A DNA stretch of 64,000 nucleotides from Bosea sp. AS-1 (GCF_002220095.1 NZ_CP022372.1:1150501-1214500), one strand, 5' to 3'; positions 9,834 through 20,953 are shown, numbered from the stretch's first letter. Notes: a model not told the origin generated them from the letters alone. Program-made: numbers and translations.

Positions 9834-10975
9834 GCGGGACCGTGCTGATCGTCGTCACGCACCTGCTCGGCAGCGGGCATCTGGTGCGGGCGGCGCATCT
9901 GGCGCGGGCGCTGGCGCGAGGCGGCTTTGCCGTGACGCTTGCCAGTGGTGGTATGCCACTCCGACCGATGGAAGGCGAGCCTTTCACCTTCGTGCAGCTT
10001 CCGCCGGTCCGGACGGAAGGCGTCGACTTCCGGACCTTGCTCGACGAGAGGGGGAGGGTGGTCGAGCCGGAGCGGATGGCGACCCGCTTGGCGGCGTTGG
10101 AGGAATTGACGACGCGGCTGCGGCCGGATGTCGTCGTCACGGAACATTTTCCGTTCGGCCGGCGGCAATTGGCCGATGAATTCCTGGCGGTGATCGCGAC
10201 CGCCAAGGCGATCAACCCGAGGGTCCGCATCCTCTCCTCGGTGCGGGATGTACTGGTGACGCCCAAGCCCGCGCGTATCGTGGAAGCTCAGGAACGCATC
10301 GCGCGGTTGTTCGACGCGGTGCTGGTCCATGGCGAGGAGGACTTCCTGCCGCTCGATCGCTCCTGGCCGGTCGATGCGATGCTGGCTGCGAAGCTGAGCT
10401 ACACGGGATATCTGGCCGATACGCCGATCATGGGAGCGGCGCAGGAGGCCGGCGAGATTCTCGTCTCTGGCGGCGGTTCGGCTGCAGCCCTGCCGCTTTT
10501 CGAGCTCGCTCTCGGCGCGGCGCGGCACGGGGCGGCGACGTGGCGCTGGCGTCTTCTCGTCGGGCGGGGCGTTTCGGAGGAGGCCTTCCAGCGGCTCGTG
10601 GCCGAGGCGAGAGACCTGGCGATCGTCGAGCGGGTGCGATCCGATTTCCCGGCTCTGCTCGCCGGTTGCGCCCTTTCGATCAGCCAGGCCGGCTACAACA
10701 CGGTGCTCGACCTGATCGCAGCGCGGCGCCCCGCTATCGTCGTGCCCTTCGACGCGGGTGCCGAGACCGAGCAAGCGATCCGGGCTGAGGCGCTGGAACG
10801 GGCCGGGCTTGCGCTCTGCCTGCGGCTGTCCGGGCAGCCGCCGATGACGGCGGAGGCGCTGGTTCGCGCGATCGAAGCGCGGATTGGGCGATCAGTACCG
10901 CGCGGCAGCCTGCGTCCCGACGATGGAGGGCGCGCTGTCGCAGCGGTGAAACTGCTCCTGGCCGAGCGGCGTTGA
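9830..10975 (+). CDS. MurG-like (GT28-type) glycosyltransferase
   Basis: 381 residues, start ATG 9830 overlapping the previous stop. The N-terminus has the glycine-rich loop GSGHLVRAAHLARAL. The C-terminal domain carries ILVSGGGSAA and SISQAGYNTVLDLIAARRPAIVVPF, the pattern used by MurG and related inverting GT-B enzymes to bind UDP-sugars. It is shorter and more divergent than MurG, so it is not called as the peptidoglycan enzyme. It is the last gene of the three-gene glycan run. Confidence 0.7.
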   Translation: MSGTVLIVVTHLLGSGHLVRAAHLARALARGGFAVTLASGGMPLRPMEGEPFTFVQLPPVRTEGVDFRTLLDERGRVVEPERMATRLAALEELTTRLRPDVVVTEHFPFGRRQLADEFLAVIATAKAINPRVRILSSVRDVLVTPKPARIVEAQERIARLFDAVLVHGEEDFLPLDRSWPVDAMLAAKLSYTGYLADTPIMGAAQEAGEILVSGGGSAAALPLFELALGAARHGAATWRWRLLVGRGVSEEAFQRLVAEARDLAIVERVRSDFPALLAGCALSISQAGYNTVLDLIAARRPAIVVPFDAGAETEQAIRAEALERAGLALCLRLSGQPPMTAEALVRAIEARIGRSVPRGSLRPDDGGRAVAAVKLLLAERR

Positions 10976-11141
10976 TTTCTTCGAGACCGTGAGCCGGCAT
11001 GCCCTTTGCGAAGGCCGGGTTGCAGCTTTGCGAATTGCCGCTTCCTGGCTTTCGCTCTAAGGAGGAATGATCCGCCTCCCTCCTCGGTCGGCACTGGGTA
11101 ACCGGCAAGATGCCGGCCATGGCCCTGCGCCCGGAGACAAG

Positions 11142-12128
11142 ATGATGACGACGACGACTGCGCCCGGCCTGCCCGACATGAAGCTGTCGGTGCGCCAGAC
11201 TTTCGGGATCGATACGGATCTCGAAGTGCCGGCCTTCTCCGCAGCCGATCCGCATGTGCCGGATCTCGACCCGGATTATCGTTTCGACCGCGACACCACC
11301 ATCGCGATCCTCGCCGGCTTCGCCCACAACCGACGCGTCATGATCTCGGGCTATCACGGCACCGGCAAGTCGACCCATATTGAGCAGGTCGCGGCCCGCC
11401 TTAACTGGCCTTGCGTCCGCGTCAACCTCGACAGCCACGTCTCGCGCCTCGATCTCGTCGGCAAGGACGCGATCGTGCTGAAGGAAGGCAAGCAGGTCAC
11501 CGAGTTCCAGGACGGCATCCTGCCCTGGGCCCTGCAGAACAACATCGCGCTGGTCTTCGACGAATACGATGCCGGCCGCCCGGACGTGATGTTCGTGATC
11601 CAGCGCGTGCTGGAGCAGTCGGGCAAGCTCACGCTGCTCGACCAGAAGCGCGTCATCCGCCCGCATGCGGCCTTCCGGCTGTTCGCCACGGCCAATACGG
11701 TCGGTCTCGGCGACACTTCGGGCCTCTATCACGGCACGCAGCAGATCAACCAGGGCCAGATGGACCGCTGGTCGATCGTCACCACGCTGAACTACCTGCC
11801 GCACGACAACGAGGTCGCGATCGTGCTGGCGAAGTCGAAGCACTACCAGAAGAGCGCCGAGGGCAAGGACATCGTCAACAAGATGGTCCGCGTCGCCGAT
11901 CTCACCCGCAATGCGTTCATGAACGGCGACCTTTCGACCGTGATGAGCCCGCGTACGGTGATCACCTGGGCGGAGAACGCGGCGATCTTCGGCGATATCG
12001 GCTTCGCCTTCCGCGTCACCTTCCTGAACAAGTGCGACGAGATGGAGCGGACGCTGGTGGCCGAGTTCTTCCAGCGCTCCTTCGGCAAGGAACTGCCGGA
12101 AAGCGCCGCGAACGTGGTGCTGAGCTAA
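11142..12128 (+). CDS. cobS: Aerobic cobaltochelatase subunit CobS
   Basis: 328 residues. CobS is the AAA+ ATPase ring of the CobNST complex, which inserts cobalt into hydrogenobyrinate a,c-diamide in the oxygen-dependent B12 pathway. Visible features are Walker [10 protein letters not shown] (70-78), Walker [11 protein letters not shown], and the sensor region [19 protein letters not shown]. The length is that of known CobS proteins. The start is the ATG at 11142 because family members begin close to it; 24 more codons would be possible upstream. CobT follows after two short genes on the same strand. Confidence 0.97.
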   Translation: MMTTTTAPGLPDMKLSVRQTFGIDTDLEVPAFSAADPHVPDLDPDYRFDRDTTIAILAGFAHNRRVMISGYHGTGKSTHIEQVAARLNWPCVRVNLDSHVSRLDLVGKDAIVLKEGKQVTEFQDGILPWALQNNIALVFDEYDAGRPDVMFVIQRVLEQSGKLTLLDQKRVIRPHAAFRLFATANTVGLGDTSGLYHGTQQINQGQMDRWSIVTTLNYLPHDNEVAIVLAKSKHYQKSAEGKDIVNKMVRVADLTRNAFMNGDLSTVMSPRTVITWAENAAIFGDIGFAFRVTFLNKCDEMERTLVAEFFQRSFGKELPESAANVVLS

Positions 12129-12143
12129 GGGGAGACACGAGCC

Positions 12144-12494
12144 ATGGCGCAGTATCAGGGCAGCTGCCATTGCGGACGGGTTGCCTATGAGGTCGAAGCC
12201 GATCTCGGGCAGACGATCTCTTGCAACTGCTCCTACTGCCAGCGCCGCGGCTCGATCCTGACCTTCGCGCCAGCCAGCGCCTTTACCCTGACCAAGGGCG
12301 AGGATGCGCTGACCGAGTACCGTTTCCACACGCAGAAGATCCAGCATCTGTTCTGCGAGACCTGCGGCATCGAATCCTTCGCACGAGGGGCGATGCCGGA
12401 CGGCACACCGATGGTCGCAGTCAACGTACGCTGCCTCGCCGGCGTCGAGCCGGCCGCATTGTCGCCGACGCAATATGACGGGCGTTCGCGCTAG
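12144..12494 (+). CDS. GFA/CENP-V family zinc-binding protein
   Basis: 116 residues. This is the glutathione-dependent formaldehyde-activating (Gfa) fold, with zinc-ligand cysteines in GSCHCG, SCNCSYC and FCETCGI. Most members have no proven reaction; some are linked to S-hydroxymethylglutathione formation or simple thiol chemistry. It lies 15 bases after cobS and 8 bases before the acetyltransferase, so it appears to be co-transcribed with the cobaltochelatase genes. Confidence 0.85.
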   Translation: MAQYQGSCHCGRVAYEVEADLGQTISCNCSYCQRRGSILTFAPASAFTLTKGEDALTEYRFHTQKIQHLFCETCGIESFARGAMPDGTPMVAVNVRCLAGVEPAALSPTQYDGRSR

Positions 12495-12502
12495 GAGGGG
12501 TT

Positions 12503-12919
12503 GTGGTCGCGATCACGGTCGAGCCCGAGCAGGACGAGACGCGCGCCGCCGTGCTGCGGGGCCTCAGCGCCCATAACCAGGTCCGGGTCGGCCCCCGCAA
12601 TGGCAAGCCGCTGACGATCAGCCTGCGCGACGGCAACGGCGACATCCTCGGCGGGCTGGTCGGCGAATTGAAGTGGGAATGGCTTCATGTCGATCTGTTC
12701 TGGATCGACGAGAGTCAGCGCGGCACCGGCCGGGGCGCGGCCATGCTGGCGCAGGCGGAGCAGGAGGCGAGAGATTATGGCGCGCGCGGCGTCTATCTTT
12801 CGACGATGAGCATCCAGGCGCCGGGCTTCTATCCCAGGCTCGGCTATCGCGAGTGCGGCCGCATGGAGGATTATCCGGTGGCCGGTCAAACGCTGCATCA
12901 CTTCACGAAGGCGCTATGA
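12503..12919 (+). CDS. GNAT-family N-acetyltransferase
   Basis: 138 residues, GTG start with a strong AGGAGG at 12493-12498. The acetyl-CoA-binding motif A is seen as [21 protein letters not shown] (shown in part), followed by a [18 protein letters not shown] segment typical of motif B. The substrate is unknown. The stop overlaps the cobT start (ATGA), so translation is coupled to CobT. Confidence 0.85.
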   Translation: MVAITVEPEQDETRAAVLRGLSAHNQVRVGPRNGKPLTISLRDGNGDILGGLVGELKWEWLHVDLFWIDESQRGTGRGAAMLAQAEQEARDYGARGVYLSTMSIQAPGFYPRLGYRECGRMEDYPVAGQTLHHFTKAL

Positions 12920-14814
12920 GCATCTCGAACCGCAAACCCGGAACGCCGAAGGAAGCCCCGGCCGAGCCGCTGAAGCGGGCGATCTCGGGCGCGATGAAGG
13001 CGATCGCACGCAAGCCGGAAATGGAAATCGTCTTCGCTGCCGACAAGCCGTCGCTGGTCGGCGAGCGGGCACGCCTGCCCGAGCCACCGCGGAAGCTGAC
13101 GGCTGGCGACGTTGCGATCCTGCGCGGCCATGCCGATTCGATGGCGCTGCGCCTGGCCTGCCATGACGCGGCGATTCACCGCCGCGCTGCGCCGGAAGGC
13201 GATGCGGCGCGAGCCGTCTTCGACGCCATCGAGCAGGCGCGCGTCGAATCGATCGGCGCGCGGCGCATGTCCGGCACTGCGGGCAACATCACCGCCATGC
13301 TGGAAGACCGCTATCATCGCGGTGGGCGCTACGAGGAGATCACAGACCGCGCCGATGCGCCGCTCGAGGATGCGTTGGCGCTAATGGTGCGTGAGCGGCT
13401 GACCGGGCTGAAGCCGCCCAAGGCGGCGGAGAAGATCGTGGATCTGTGGCGCGAGCAGATCGAGGCCAAGGCCGGCGACGACCTCGACCGGCTGGCGAAG
13501 TCGATCGAGGATCAGCGTGGCTTCGCGCGCACGGTGCGTGACATGCTGGCGGCACTCGACATGGCCGACCAGACGGCGCAAGGCGACGAGTCCGAGGAGG
13601 ACGAGGACAATCAGGATCAGTCCTCCGAGGATCAGCAGCAGCAGGAAGGCGAATCCGACCAGGAGAGCGGTTCCGATCGCTCCGAGGTCGAGGTCAGCGA
13701 GGATGCCACCGAGGAGCTGGAAGACGGTGCTTCCGAATCGACCGATGCGCCGGCCGGCGACTGGGAGGAGGAGGACGAGAACTCCGAATCCGAGGAGGCC
13801 GGCGAAGCTCCGCGTCCGCGCGAGGGCAAGAGCGACGGCCGCCTGGCGACGGACTACAAGGCCTATACGACCAAGTTCGACGAGACGGTCACAGCCGAGG
13901 AGCTCTGCGACGCCGAGGAGCTGTCGCGTCTGCGCGCCTATCTCGACAAGCAGCTCGCGCATCTTCAAGGCGTCGTCGCCAGATTGGCAAACCGGTTGCA
14001 GCGGCGCCTGATGGCGCAGCAGAACCGTTCCTGGCAGTTCGACCTGGAGGAGGGCGCGCTGGATCCGGCCCGCCTGCCGCGCATCATCATCGACCCGTTC
14101 CAGCCACTGTCCTTCCGGCAGGAATCGGACGTGAACTTCCGCGATACGGTGGTCACGCTGCTGATCGACAATTCCGGTTCGATGCGCGGGCGGCCGATCA
14201 CGGTCGCGGCGACCTGCGCCGACATCCTGGCGCGGACGCTCGAGCGCTGCGGCGTCAAGGTCGAGCTGCTCGGCTTCACCACGCGCGCCTGGAAGGGCGG
14301 GCTCTCGCGCGAGGCCTGGCTGCAATCGGGCAAGCCGGCGAATCCCGGCCGTCTGAACGATCTGCGCCACATCATCTACAAGGCAGCGGATGCCCCATGG
14401 CGCCGGGCGCGCAAGAATCTCGGCCTGATGATGCGCGAGGGGCTGCTCAAGGAGAACATCGACGGCGAGGCGCTCGATTGGGCACATAAGCGCCTGCTTG
14501 GCCGGCCCGAGCAGCGCAAGATCCTGATGGTGATCTCGGATGGAGCGCCGGTCGACGATTCCACGCTCTCGGTCAATGCCGGCAACTATCTGGAGCGGCA
14601 TCTGCGCCACGTCATCGCCGAGATCGAGACGCGCTCGCCGGTCGAGCTGATCGCCATCGGTATCGGCCACGACGTCACGCGCTACTACCGCCGCGCCGTC
14701 ACCATCGTCGATGCGGAAGAGCTTGGTGGCGTGATGACCGAGAAGCTCGCCGAGCTGTTCGAGGAAGACGGGCCGGCTGCCGGTTCCGGCTCCACGTCGC
14801 GCCGCCTGCACTGA
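12916..14814 (+). CDS. cobT: Aerobic cobaltochelatase subunit CobT
   Basis: 632 residues, the usual CobT length. The N-terminal domain is followed by a long acidic, Glu/Asp/Ser/Gln-rich linker (about residues 225-305) and a C-terminal von Willebrand A domain. The MIDAS motif DNSGSM begins at about residue 418. CobT stacks on the CobS ring and couples ATP hydrolysis to cobalt insertion by CobN. CobN is not in the window. The start ATG 12916 overlaps the acetyltransferase stop. Confidence 0.97.
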   Translation: MSISNRKPGTPKEAPAEPLKRAISGAMKAIARKPEMEIVFAADKPSLVGERARLPEPPRKLTAGDVAILRGHADSMALRLACHDAAIHRRAAPEGDAARAVFDAIEQARVESIGARRMSGTAGNITAMLEDRYHRGGRYEEITDRADAPLEDALALMVRERLTGLKPPKAAEKIVDLWREQIEAKAGDDLDRLAKSIEDQRGFARTVRDMLAALDMADQTAQGDESEEDEDNQDQSSEDQQQQEGESDQESGSDRSEVEVSEDATEELEDGASESTDAPAGDWEEEDENSESEEAGEAPRPREGKSDGRLATDYKAYTTKFDETVTAEELCDAEELSRLRAYLDKQLAHLQGVVARLANRLQRRLMAQQNRSWQFDLEEGALDPARLPRIIIDPFQPLSFRQESDVNFRDTVVTLLIDNSGSMRGRPITVAATCADILARTLERCGVKVELLGFTTRAWKGGLSREAWLQSGKPANPGRLNDLRHIIYKAADAPWRRARKNLGLMMREGLLKENIDGEALDWAHKRLLGRPEQRKILMVISDGAPVDDSTLSVNAGNYLERHLRHVIAEIETRSPVELIAIGIGHDVTRYYRRAVTIVDAEELGGVMTEKLAELFEEDGPAAGSGSTSRRLH

Positions 14815-15809
14815 TGCGTCTCAGCCGTCGCGGCCTGCTGGCGGGGTTGGGTTCGCTCGCGCTACCGCGGGCGGCGCTCGCAATCGAACAGAATCGCTTT
14901 CCCGTCGAGATCAGCGCCCGGCGCATCGCGGCCTTCGAGCCACGTAATCCCGACCGGCGGCGCTTCGGCGCCCTGCAATTCCGCGGCGGGCTGGTGCTGT
15001 CCTGCGGTCATCCGCGCTTCGGCGGGTTCTCGGGGTTGTCGCGCTCCGCCGATGGCAGGGATCTCGTTTCGGTCAGCGATCGCGGATACTGGCTGACCGC
15101 GAAGATCGTTTCACAAGATGGCCGGCCAATCGCGCTGGACGGCGGCGAGATGGCGGCGATTCTCGGCGCTTCGGGACGTCCCCTGGCCCGCTCCGGGCTC
15201 TACGATACCGAAAGCCTCTGCATTGCCGACGGTATCGCCTATGTCGGGATCGAGCGCCGGCACGAGATCGTGCGTTTCGACTGGGCGAGGCAGGGGACCG
15301 AAGCGCGGGCGCGCTCCGTACCGGTGCCGGCTGAAATCAAGCGGCTGCCGCGCAATCGCGGGCTGGAGGCTCTCGGCGTCGTACCGAGCGGACCGCTCAA
15401 GGGAGCGCTCGTTGCCATCGCCGAGCGGTCTGGCCGGCAAGACGAGCCGACGCTTGGCGTTATCCTCGGCGGCTCGCAGCCCGGGCTGTTCAAGCTGGCG
15501 CGGCGTGATGGCTACGACATCACCGATCTGGCCTTCCTGCCCTCGGGCGACATGCTGGTGCTGGAACGCTGGTACCAGCCGCTACGCGGTGTGGGCATGC
15601 GGATCAGGCGAATCGCGGGGCGTGATCTCAAGCCCGGAGCATTGCTCGACGGGCCTCCTCTGATCGAGGCGGATCTCGGCTTCGAAATCGATAATATGGA
15701 AGGCCTGTCCATTCATCACGAGGATGGGCGGACGATTCTCACCTTGATCTCGGACGACAATTTCTCGTTCCTGCAGCGGACGCTGCTGCTGGAATTCGAG
15801 CTGGCATAG
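14814..15809 (+). CDS. Secreted esterase-like-activity-of-phytase family protein
   Basis: 331 residues. The N-terminus has a twin-arginine-like signal (SRRGLLAGLGSLALPRAALA). The rest is a beta-propeller-like sequence with GGFSGLSRS, DTESLCIADG and a late DNMEGLSIH segment, typical of the phytase-esterase-like family (PF13449). No reaction is established for most members. Its ATG overlaps the last base of the cobT stop, so it is probably the last gene of that operon; the functional link is unclear. Confidence 0.8.
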   Translation: MRLSRRGLLAGLGSLALPRAALAIEQNRFPVEISARRIAAFEPRNPDRRRFGALQFRGGLVLSCGHPRFGGFSGLSRSADGRDLVSVSDRGYWLTAKIVSQDGRPIALDGGEMAAILGASGRPLARSGLYDTESLCIADGIAYVGIERRHEIVRFDWARQGTEARARSVPVPAEIKRLPRNRGLEALGVVPSGPLKGALVAIAERSGRQDEPTLGVILGGSQPGLFKLARRDGYDITDLAFLPSGDMLVLERWYQPLRGVGMRIRRIAGRDLKPGALLDGPPLIEADLGFEIDNMEGLSIHHEDGRTILTLISDDNFSFLQRTLLLEFELA

Positions 15810-15866
15810 CGCCTGCCTTCAGCTTCTATCGTCCGGCTCTGCTGGGGAGACAGTGACCCGCCAACG

Positions 15867-15914
15867 AAAAAAGCGACCTCGCGGCCGCTTCCTTCAAACC
15901 CGAAAAGGTCGCTC
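15867..15914 (-). terminator. Rho-independent terminator downstream of rpmB
   Basis: On the minus strand an AGCGACC stem (pairing with GGTCGCT) closes a loop of about 30 bases and is followed by TTTTTT. It lies directly after the rpmB stop. Confidence 0.7.
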
Positions 15915-15916
15915 GC

Positions 15917-16204
15917 TCAGTTGGCGGCGAGCTTCTTCTCAAGATCACGCTTCAGCGAGAGCGCGCCGACCGAGAGGTCAGCGGCTGCGGCCTTGAGCAG
16001 GAAGGCGTCGAGGCCGCCACGATGCTCGACCGAACGCAGGGCGTTGGCCGACACGCGCAGGCGCACCGAACGGCCGAGCGCGTCCGACTGCAGCGTCACG
16101 TTGACGAGGTTCGGGCGGAAGACGGTCTTCGTCTTGCGGTTCGAGTGGCTGACGAGGTGGCCGGTCTGGGTGGCTTTCCCGGTCAGTTCGCAACGGCGGG
16201 CCAT
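15917..16204 (-). CDS. rpmB: 50S ribosomal protein L28
   Basis: 95 residues beginning [10 protein letters not shown], the standard L28 start, with the HSNRKTKT segment and a basic C-terminus. It is part of the large ribosomal subunit. The start is fixed by family alignment, although the frame stays open upstream. It is monocistronic here, with its own promoter (16301-16329) and terminator. Confidence 0.98.
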   Translation of the reverse strand: MARRCELTGKATQTGHLVSHSNRKTKTVFRPNLVNVTLQSDALGRSVRLRVSANALRSVEHRGGLDAFLLKAAAADLSVGALSLKRDLEKKLAAN

Positions 16205-16300
16205 GGTTATCGTTCCTTGCATCCCCGGGGGGCTCAAATAAAAATGCCGACACGCGACGTGCCGGCCATCGAGCACCGGAAGTCAAATTGAAGTCGCGGT

Positions 16301-16329
16301 TCCATAGCCAAGGCCGGAGCCTGCGTCAA
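16301..16329 (-). promoter_or_regulatory. Predicted housekeeping promoter of rpmB
   Basis: Minus-strand TTGACG (16329-16324), 17-base spacer, TATGGA (16306-16301), about 97 bases upstream of the rpmB start. The same pattern and spacing occur before rplU. Confidence 0.55.
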
Positions 16330-16495
16330 GAAAAACTCCAAGGCTCGGGATGGCGATCCGTCAGCGTTAACGGATCGTAAAGCGCCGGGCCGGATGCTTG
16401 GTCCGAAACTCGCCCGCTGACGCCGCCAGTGGTCACGATTCGGACCGATTCACAGTGCATGTCGCGGCATGACCGCGCCGCTCCGGAGGAACTGG

Positions 16496-17308
16496 ATGAA
16501 GCCCGCCGTCGCATCGTCCCTGGCAGGTGTGATCCTCGCAACCTCCGTTGCCACCGCAGCAGGGGCGGCTTCGCTCGACGCCAGATACGATGTCTCGCTC
16601 CTGGGAATCACCTTCGGCAAGGCCGGCCTCAGCGGCAATATCGACGGCTCCGCCTACAAGCTCGACCTCGTCGCCAAGCTGACCGGCGTGGTCGGAGGCG
16701 TCACGGGCGGGCGGGGCTCGGGCGCCGCGAGCGGGGCCTTCGTCGGCGGCAAGCTTTCCCCCAAGACCTTCGCGGTGAGCTCGGCGAGCTCCAGCGAGAG
16801 CCGTACCGTGCGGATGGCACTTGCCGAGAACAGCGTCGCGGGGCTCGATATCGAGCCGCCGATCGATGAAAAGCCGGATCGCGTTCCGCTGACCGACAAT
16901 CATAAGCGGAATATCGTCGACCCGCTCAGCGCCTTCATCATGCCGGTCAACGGCAAGGGCAAGGACGGCGCCTGCAACCGTGTCCTGCCGATCTTCGACG
17001 GCGCGGCGCGCTACGACATCAAGCTCTCGAGCGCGGGCACGCGCAACGTCAAGCTCGAAGGCTATAGCGGGCCGGTTTCGGTCTGCCACGCACGCTACGT
17101 CCCGATCGCCGGTCACAGGGCACTGAGGCCCAGCACCAAGTTCATGACCGAGAACAAGGACATCACGACCTGGCTCGCGCCCGTGGCGGGGACCGACGTG
17201 ATGGTGCCGGTGCGCATCTCGGTGAAGACGATGATCGGCACGGCCGTGATCGAAGCGTCGAGCTTCAAGGTCGATCCGGGCGTGACCGCGAGCGCGGCCC
17301 GGAACTGA
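16496..17308 (+). CDS. Periplasmic DUF3108-domain protein
   Basis: 270 residues. The start ATG 16496 is chosen because GGAGGA lies six bases upstream. An Ala-rich signal peptide (residues 1-27) is followed by a beta-rich domain (DARYDVSLLGITFGKAGLSG...), the usual opening of DUF3108 proteins. Members are envelope proteins of unknown function. The gene stands alone between rpmB and the convergent SMR gene. Confidence 0.8.
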   Translation: MKPAVASSLAGVILATSVATAAGAASLDARYDVSLLGITFGKAGLSGNIDGSAYKLDLVAKLTGVVGGVTGGRGSGAASGAFVGGKLSPKTFAVSSASSSESRTVRMALAENSVAGLDIEPPIDEKPDRVPLTDNHKRNIVDPLSAFIMPVNGKGKDGACNRVLPIFDGAARYDIKLSSAGTRNVKLEGYSGPVSVCHARYVPIAGHRALRPSTKFMTENKDITTWLAPVAGTDVMVPVRISVKTMIGTAVIEASSFKVDPGVTASAARN

Positions 17309-17332
17309 GGCGCGCCTGCTGCGGTCAGCGCC

Positions 17333-17674
17333 TCAATGCGCCGCCGATTTCGAGAACAGGTTGATCACCACGACGCCGGCGATGATCAGCGCCATGCCGA
17401 TGAGGGCCGGTGCGTCGAGCTTCTGGCCGAAGAGTGCTAGTGCGATCAGGCTGATCAGTACGATGCCGATACCCGACCAGATCGCATAGGCGATGCCGAC
17501 GGGGATCGTCCTGAGCGTGATCGACAGACAGTAGAAGGCGCAGAGGAAGGCCACGACCGTGATCAGCGACGGCACGAGCCGCGTGAACTCCTGGGACGCC
17601 TTCAGCGCCGAGGTGCCGATCACCTCGCTGACGATGGCGACCGCCAGCCAGAGATAGCCTGGCGCCTCCTTCAT
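17333..17674 (-). CDS. Small multidrug resistance (SMR/EmrE-type) transporter
   Basis: 113 residues with four hydrophobic helices. It carries the SMR hallmark Glu in helix 1 (AIVSEVIGTSALK) and the YAIWSGIGIVLI block of helix 3. SMR proteins work as dimers exchanging protons for cationic drugs or guanidinium. The start overlaps the aminotransferase stop (ATGA), so the two genes are co-transcribed. Confidence 0.93.
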   Translation of the reverse strand: MKEAPGYLWLAVAIVSEVIGTSALKASQEFTRLVPSLITVVAFLCAFYCLSITLRTIPVGIAYAIWSGIGIVLISLIALALFGQKLDAPALIGMALIIAGVVVINLFSKSAAH

Positions 17675-18855
17675 GCAGCCTTGGCCTGTTCGAGGAAGCT
17701 CTTCATCCGCTCCAGCGCCTTCTCGATGTTTTCCAGCGAATTGGCATAGGACAGGCGGATATAGCCCTCGCCATGGACGCCGAAATCGGGGCCGCCGATG
17801 GTGGCGACACCGGCCTCGTCGAGCAGGGCAGAGGCGAGTTTCTTCGCCTTCCAGCCGGTCTGCGAGACATTGGGGAAGGCATAGAAGGCGCCCTTCGGCG
17901 TGATGCAGGAGACGCCGGGAAGCTCGTTCAGCCCCTTCACCACTGCCTTTCGGCGCCGATCGAACTCGGCGACCATGGCGTGGACGGCGTCCTGCGGGCC
18001 GGTGAGCGCCGCCAGACCCGCCCATTGCGCTGGGGCATTGACGCAGGAATGCGAGTTCACCGCGAGCTTGCGGGCATTGTCGTAGAGCGGCTTCGGCCAG
18101 ACCGACCAGCCCATGCGCCAGCCGGTCATCGCATAGGTCTTCGACCAGCCATTGAGCAGGATCAGCCGGTCGCGAATTTCGGGATAGCTCAGCAGGCAGA
18201 CGTGCTTCTCGCCGTCATAGACCATCTGATCGTAGATCTCGTCGGACATGATCGCGACGTCGGGGAAATTCGCGAGGCCCGCGACAAGCTTGTCGACCTC
18301 GCTCTTGGGCGTGACGCCGCCGGTCGGGTTGGCGGGCGAGTTGATGATCAGCAGCCGGGTCTTCGGCGTGATCAGGGCCAGCGTCTCCTCGGCCGAGAAG
18401 GCAAAGCCGTTCTCCTCGCGGATCGGCACCGGGATGGGCGTCGCGCCGGTGTATTCGATCATCGAGCGATAGATCGGGAAGCCGGGGTCCGGATACAGGA
18501 TCTCGGCGCCGGGCTCGCCGAACATCAGGATCGCCATGAACATGGTGACCTTGCCGCCGGGCACGATCATCACGCTCTCCGGCGAGACATCGACCGAGAA
18601 GCGCTTGTGCAGATCGGCGGCGACGGCCTCGCGCAGCGGCAGGATGCCATTTGCCGGGGTGTAGCCGTGATGGCCGTCGCGCAGCGCCTTCACCGCCGCC
18701 TCGACGATATGCTCGGGCGTCGCGAAGTCCGGCTGGCCGATGCCGAGGTTGATGATGTCCTTGCCCTGACGCTGAAGCTCGGTCGCGCGCGCCAGCACGG
18801 CGAAGGCGTTCTCCTCGCCGATGCGACCGAAGGAGGGGACGACATGCAGGGTCAT
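17671..18855 (-). CDS. Class I/II PLP-dependent aminotransferase (AspC-like)
   Basis: 394 residues. The PLP-lysine motif is seen in [16 protein letters not shown]. Also present are the substrate region SPANPTGGV, the pocket SDEIYDQM and an Arg-containing C-terminal block ([10 protein letters not shown]). It probably transaminates aspartate, aromatic or related amino acids; specificity cannot be read from sequence. Start ATG 18855 ([18 protein letters not shown]) was chosen over an upstream in-frame start because the extra N-terminus does not look like the family. Confidence 0.93.
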   Translation of the reverse strand: MTLHVVPSFGRIGEENAFAVLARATELQRQGKDIINLGIGQPDFATPEHIVEAAVKALRDGHHGYTPANGILPLREAVAADLHKRFSVDVSPESVMIVPGGKVTMFMAILMFGEPGAEILYPDPGFPIYRSMIEYTGATPIPVPIREENGFAFSAEETLALITPKTRLLIINSPANPTGGVTPKSEVDKLVAGLANFPDVAIMSDEIYDQMVYDGEKHVCLLSYPEIRDRLILLNGWSKTYAMTGWRMGWSVWPKPLYDNARKLAVNSHSCVNAPAQWAGLAALTGPQDAVHAMVAEFDRRRKAVVKGLNELPGVSCITPKGAFYAFPNVSQTGWKAKKLASALLDEAGVATIGGPDFGVHGEGYIRLSYANSLENIEKALERMKSFLEQAKAA

Positions 18856-19114
18856 GATGGCCTCGGGCTCGATTGTTTCCGACGGCCGGCTTGCGGGCGG
18901 CCTTCGGCCCCAGTCTTCGCCGCAAATGGCGCCGCGATGCAAGCCCGCGCAACTTTCCGCGCTTCGACCATGCAGAGCGCGCATGAAAAATAGTATGATT
19001 TATCGTGACGAGCCCCTTGCGGGCAGCGAGGCCGGACCGGATAATCGTCGCATCGTTCTAAAGAAAAGGGCGCTGCCGCAGGGTTTTGACGGCGGCGCGG
19101 GAGAGGAGCGTTCG

Positions 19115-20953
19115 ATGGCGAAGACCCCGGAGAGCAACGTGGCCCCGAAACGCAAGGCGAAGCGGCGCATCAAGCCGGAACAGCTGCGTTCCAAGGCTTG
19201 GTTCGACAATCCCGCCAATGCCGACATGACGGCGCTCTATATCGAGCGCACGATGAATTACGGCCTGTCACGCGAGGAGCTGCAGTCGGGCCGGCCGATC
19301 ATCGGCATCGCCCAGACCGGCTCGGACATCGCGCCGTGCAACCGCCATCACCTCGAACTGGCGCCGCGTATCCGCGACGGCATCCGCGAGATGGGCGGCG
19401 TGCCCTTCGAGTTTCCGATCCACCCGATCCAGGAAACCTGCAAGCGGCCGACCGCGGCGCTCGACCGTAACCTGCAATATCTCAGCCTCGTCGAGATCCT
19501 GTACGGCTATCCGATCGATGCCGTCGTGCTGACCACCGGCTGCGACAAGACCACGCCGGCGCAGATCATGGCCGCCGCGACGGTGGACATCCCGGCGATC
19601 GCCCTGCCGGGCGGCCCGATGCTGAACGGCTCCTTCCGCGGCGAGCGCACCGGCTCGGGCACGATCGTCTGGAAGGCACGCCAGATGATGGCGGCCGGCG
19701 AGATCGACTATAAGGGCTTCGTCGACCTCGTCGCTTCCTCGGCGCCATCGGCCGGCCACTGCAACACCATGGGCACGGCCTCCACGATGAACGCGCTGGC
19801 TGAGGCGATGGGCATGACCCTGCCAGGGGCTGCGGCAATCCCGGCGCCTTATCGTGACCGCTACGAGATGGCCTATCTCACCGGCAAGCGCATCGTCGAG
19901 ATGGTCTGGGAAGACCTGAAGCCTTCCGACATCCTGACGCGCGAGGCCTTCGAGAACACCATCGTCATCAATTCGGCGATCGGCGGTTCGACCAACGCTC
20001 CGGTGCACGTCAACGCCATCGCCAAGCATATTGGCGTCAAGCTCGACAACGAGGACTGGACGAAGATCGGCTACGACACGCCGCTCCTCGTCAACATGCA
20101 GCCTGCCGGCGAGTATCTCGGCGAGGACTACTACCGCGCTGGTGGCCTGCCCGCGGTGATCGCGGAGCTGCTGGCCAAGGGCAAGCTCAAGCCGGCCATC
20201 ACCGCCAACGGTCGTACCCATGAAGAGAACTGCGCCGGGGCCTTCTCGGGCGATCGCGAGGTCATCAAGGCCTATGACGAGCCGATGAAGAAGGAGGCCG
20301 GGTTCCTCAATCTCTCCGGCAACCTGTTCGACTCGGCGATCATGAAGACCAGCGTGATCACGCCGGAATTCCGCAAGCGCTATCTGGAGAATCCGAAGGA
20401 CCCGATGGCCTTCGAGGGCCGCGCCATCGTCTTCGACGGGCCGGAGGATTATCACCACCGCATCGATGATCCGGCGCTCGCCATCGACGAGCACTGCGTC
20501 CTGTTCATCCGTGGCGTCGGGCCGATCGGGTATCCGGGTGCGGCCGAGGTGGTGAACATGCGGCCGCCGGATTACCTCATCAAGAAGGGCGTCACCGCGT
20601 TGGCCTGCGTCGGCGATGGACGCCAGTCCGGCACCTCGGGCTCGCCTTCGATCCTCAACGCCTCGCCGGAAGCGGCGACGGGCGGCGGGCTTGCCTTGCT
20701 CAAGACCGGCGACAAGGTGCGCATCGACCTCAAGAAGCGGACCGCAAACATCCTGATCTCGGATGAGGAGCTGGCCGAGCGCAAGGCCGCGTTCAAGGCG
20801 GCTGGCGGCTACAAATACCCGAAGAGCCAGACGCCCTGGCAGGAGATCCAGCGCAAGATCGTCGACGAGCTCTCCGAGGGCATGGTCCTCAAGCCGGCGG
20901 TCAAGTACCAGAAGATCAACAAGAAGTTCGGCGTGCCGCGCGACAATCACTGA
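19115..20953 (+). CDS. IlvD/Edd-family sugar-acid dehydratase
   Basis: 612 residues. It belongs to the Fe-S dehydratase family that includes L-arabinonate/D-xylonate dehydratase and dihydroxyacid dehydratase. Cluster-ligand cysteines are in [17 protein letters not shown] and SAGHCNTMG. The C-terminal swivel domain has [16 protein letters not shown]. The long N-terminus ([20 protein letters not shown]) is typical of the pentonate-dehydratase branch. The start has GAGAGGAG upstream. The downstream aldolase-like, SDR and denD genes support sugar-acid catabolism rather than branched-chain amino acid synthesis. Confidence 0.9.
   Translation: MAKTPESNVAPKRKAKRRIKPEQLRSKAWFDNPANADMTALYIERTMNYGLSREELQSGRPIIGIAQTGSDIAPCNRHHLELAPRIRDGIREMGGVPFEFPIHPIQETCKRPTAALDRNLQYLSLVEILYGYPIDAVVLTTGCDKTTPAQIMAAATVDIPAIALPGGPMLNGSFRGERTGSGTIVWKARQMMAAGEIDYKGFVDLVASSAPSAGHCNTMGTASTMNALAEAMGMTLPGAAAIPAPYRDRYEMAYLTGKRIVEMVWEDLKPSDILTREAFENTIVINSAIGGSTNAPVHVNAIAKHIGVKLDNEDWTKIGYDTPLLVNMQPAGEYLGEDYYRAGGLPAVIAELLAKGKLKPAITANGRTHEENCAGAFSGDREVIKAYDEPMKKEAGFLNLSGNLFDSAIMKTSVITPEFRKRYLENPKDPMAFEGRAIVFDGPEDYHHRIDDPALAIDEHCVLFIRGVGPIGYPGAAEVVNMRPPDYLIKKGVTALACVGDGRQSGTSGSPSILNASPEAATGGGLALLKTGDKVRIDLKKRTANILISDEELAERKAAFKAAGGYKYPKSQTPWQEIQRKIVDELSEGMVLKPAVKYQKINKKFGVPRDNH

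Noticed and set aside
9830..10975. MurG proper
   Set aside because: The fold is MurG-like, but the sequence is divergent and the gene lies in a glycan cluster, not among cell-division genes.
18821..19114. N-terminal extension of the dehydratase
   Set aside because: The frame is open upstream, but a good ribosome-binding site and the family start support ATG 19115, and the extension overlaps the divergent aminotransferase start.
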